Source: Ziziphus jujuba (lineage: Eukaryota > Streptophyta > Magnoliopsida > Rosales > Rhamnaceae). From it: a stretch of DNA of 64,000 nt. Below the pieces are notes generated by a model. It saw only the letters and a list, made by a program, of their open reading frames with translations. It was not told the DNA's origin and made no database searches. The stretch spans positions 322,501-386,500 of the forward strand of contig NC_083381.1 in the NCBI RefSeq assembly GCF_031755915.1, given 5' to 3'. The position numbers and the translations under genes were made by a program. Each line of letters begins with the position of its first letter. The first letter of the stretch is position 1. This document shows positions 63,459 through 64,000 of this stretch, piece after piece.

Positions 63459-64000
63459 AGATAGATTTAAATTATATATATATATATATATTAGTAATCA
63501 TGATGTACTGGTGGTTGTCATGGTGCTCGTCCCTCACAACTTTTTACTTCCTCTATCTTTAGTGGTTTGCCTTCCCTTCATTTCGTTCACCAAAAAAGCA
63601 TACTAAAGTATCAATAATAAAAAATAATTAAAAAAAATAAAAAAGGTACTTCCAACAAAGAAATAAAAAATTAAACATAAATAGCATAAGCTCACAACAA
63701 ATATACAATTCTAGATTAGCATAACCAAATCATTTAATATGCAACTAAAAGTGCAAAACCATAAATGTATCTTCAAACTGACAAAAAGGGAAGACAAAAT
63801 TGTCACACCAGGTAAAGTAAAACTCAAGTCAACAAGCAAACAAAATGAAACTGGAAAACATGATTTAGAAAAACAGCAAGGTTATATCACTCAAATTGAG
63901 CATGGTTCTTTTTGTGTTCAATGGAAGTGAGTAACTCAAATTCTTCAGAACAGTAAAGAGAGGAGAGGGGAGAGGGGAGAGTTAGAGCGGAGAGAAAGAA
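63459..64000. other. upstream region of the PPR gene and window edge
   Basis: Contains the PPR promoter on the minus strand. A TA run at 63473-63491 lies 15-35 bp before the ATG, too close for an ordinary TATA box unless the leader is very short. At 63960-64000 a GA-rich tract resembles a 5' leader, possibly of a plus-strand gene beyond the window. No coding exon is seen. Confidence 0.4.

Noticed and set aside
1..64000. CRISPR arrays, operons, Shine-Dalgarno sites, rRNA
   Set aside because: Nothing of this kind is present; the spliced genes and transposons show plant nuclear DNA.

Overview
The window is nuclear DNA from a flowering plant, most probably a eudicot. It is very AT-rich, full of TA, CA and GA microsatellites and plant transposons. 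The coding islands are split by GT-AG introns and match families I know from Arabidopsis. I cannot name the species. Many long open frames in this DNA open with GTG, CTG or TTG and are chance; I used only ATG starts supported by splice phase and family conservation.

Three host genes are well supported. (1) A plus-strand class III peroxidase of the PRX29 type (20518-25202, 4 exons, 342 aa), in which the distal catalytic histidine is a serine. (2) A minus-strand Rab-GAP/TBC protein (27059-37446, 10 coding exons, 699 aa) plus a separate 5'UTR exon near 37.9 kb; it contains one GC-AG intron. Its 3' end converges on the peroxidase. (3) A minus-strand PPR protein resembling Arabidopsis At5g11310/SOAR1 (61176-63458, 2 exons, 617 aa). 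The peroxidase and PPR gene show no shared pathway; the three genes look like ordinary neighbours.

The rest is transposon-derived or anonymous. 0-5.5 kb holds inverted and tandem repeats. 5.5-6.2 kb is a MITE. 6.4-12.1 kb has a decayed Copia gag relic, an LTR-like region, minisatellites and microsatellites. 12.1-20.4 kb is AT-rich intergenic DNA with short duplications. The TBC gene's first intron holds a very short LTR plus primer-binding site (35.7 kb).

A 6.8-kb PIF/Harbinger element (39132-45926) separates the TBC gene from the distal part. It carries a DDE transposase, a Myb/SANT-like gene and a third reading frame with a Cauli_VI/RNase H1 N-terminal-like domain followed by a hydrophobic tail. 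The third frame is the most unusual content of the window.

A Gypsy-like LTR element (46769-51830) has 1.4-1.5-kb LTRs, a matching 5-bp target duplication, primer-binding site and polypurine tract. It keeps only gag and protease-like sequence, so it needs enzymes from elsewhere. It lies inside an older repeat. 52-61 kb has no confident gene but shows several exon-like blocks on the minus strand.
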